A stretch of 5,184 nucleotides of DNA from CAYNYI01 sp964401455 (GTDB lineage: Bacteria > Fibrobacterota > OXYB2-FULL-49-7 > CAYNYI01): the NCBI GenBank assembly GCA_964401455.1, contig CAYNYI010000153.1:1-5184 (forward strand). The letters run 5' to 3'. This document shows, one piece after another, positions 5,052 through 5,184 of the stretch (positions are counted from its first letter, which is position 1; each line of letters opens with the position of its first letter). Both the position numbers and the translations under genes were made by a program. Below the pieces are notes generated by a model. It had not been told where the DNA came from. It searched no databases and saw nothing but the letters and a program-made list of their open reading frames with translations.

Positions 5052-5184
5052 CATGCTTCTTTCTGAGCGAACGCAGATACAGAACCGGTATAACAAAAAG
5101 CGTAAGCATTGTTGAGACAATAATTCCGCCTATCGCCGTTGTCGCGAAGGGAGCCCTGATTTCCGAACCGCTGCCGGTGCTAAG
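5035..5184 (-). CDS. RND-family efflux transporter, C-terminal end (partial)
   Basis: The last 49 codons of a gene that runs in from the right. The reading frame gives LSTGSGSEIRAPFATTAIGG, then IIVSTMLTLFVIPVLYL, then a basic tail RSLRKKHAKNRD and TGA (5035-5037). G-x-G at the start, the RAPFA.TAIGGI.VSTMLTLFV.PVLY block and the basic tail are the final transmembrane helix and cytoplasmic end of AcrB/CzcA-type proton-driven inner-membrane pumps. Such pumps work with a periplasmic adaptor and outer-membrane channel, genes for which would lie to the right. Whether it exports drugs (HAE1) or metals (HME) cannot be decided from this piece. It has the same orientation as the DtxR-type gene 103 bp downstream, so read-through is possible. 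Confidence 0.9.
   Translation of the reverse strand, partial: LSTGSGSEIRAPFATTAIGGIIVSTMLTLFVIPVLYLRSLRKKHAKNRD

Noticed and set aside
1..5184. CRISPR arrays, tRNA or rRNA genes, insertion sequences, phage attachment sites
   Set aside because: No regularly spaced repeats, cloverleaf-like segments, transposase motifs or terminal inverted repeats were seen on either strand.

Overview
The window looks like a stretch of a bacterial chromosome of medium to low GC content (judged by eye). It has short intergenic gaps and a long minus-strand gene cluster. The gene mix (an extracytoplasmic double-Cache sensor, a lipoprotein-type leader with a relaxed lipobox, DUF1848, DUF72, a short DtxR-type regulator and an RND pump) would fit a spirochaete or a similar Gram-negative anaerobe. 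That placement is inference, and no rRNA or tRNA is present to test it. An outer membrane is suggested by the RND transporter.

Layout. On the left edge, minus strand, lies the N-terminal part of a 4-alpha-glucanotransferase (malQ). Its conserved reading frame is crossed by two TAG codons 12 codons apart. A 117-bp divergent spacer (513-629) separates it from a plus-strand DUF1848 gene with a C-terminal CxxxCxxC cluster motif (630-1454). A doubtful small ORF (to 1590) and a weak bidirectional hairpin fill the space up to the converging cluster.

From 5184 down to 1596 all convincing genes are on the minus strand, in transcription order: the C-terminal end of an RND efflux transporter, a 103-bp gap, a DtxR/MntR-family repressor, then after 9 bp a signal-peptide ORF, a long sensor ORF (double Cache plus a CheD-like C-terminal domain), after 24 bp a DUF72 gene, and a protein-L-isoaspartate O-methyltransferase homologue whose start overlaps the DUF72 stop by 17 bp. 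From the repressor to the methyltransferase this is probably one operon: a metal-sensing repressor, an envelope sensor, and two proteins of maintenance or unknown type.

The most notable feature is at 4378-4385. The signal-peptide ORF and the sensor ORF are in different frames, joined at a run of eight A (coding strand) containing the slippery heptamer A AAA AAG in phase. A -1 shift, or one extra A, would give one continuous exported protein of about 503 residues. Without it, the leader stops after 48 codons and the sensor has no export signal and only a poor start. This may be programmed frameshifting, transcriptional slippage, phase variation or an indel/sequencing error. The putative CheD-like catalytic Thr-Cys-His set would be placed outside the cytoplasm in the joined protein, which is unusual for that fold.
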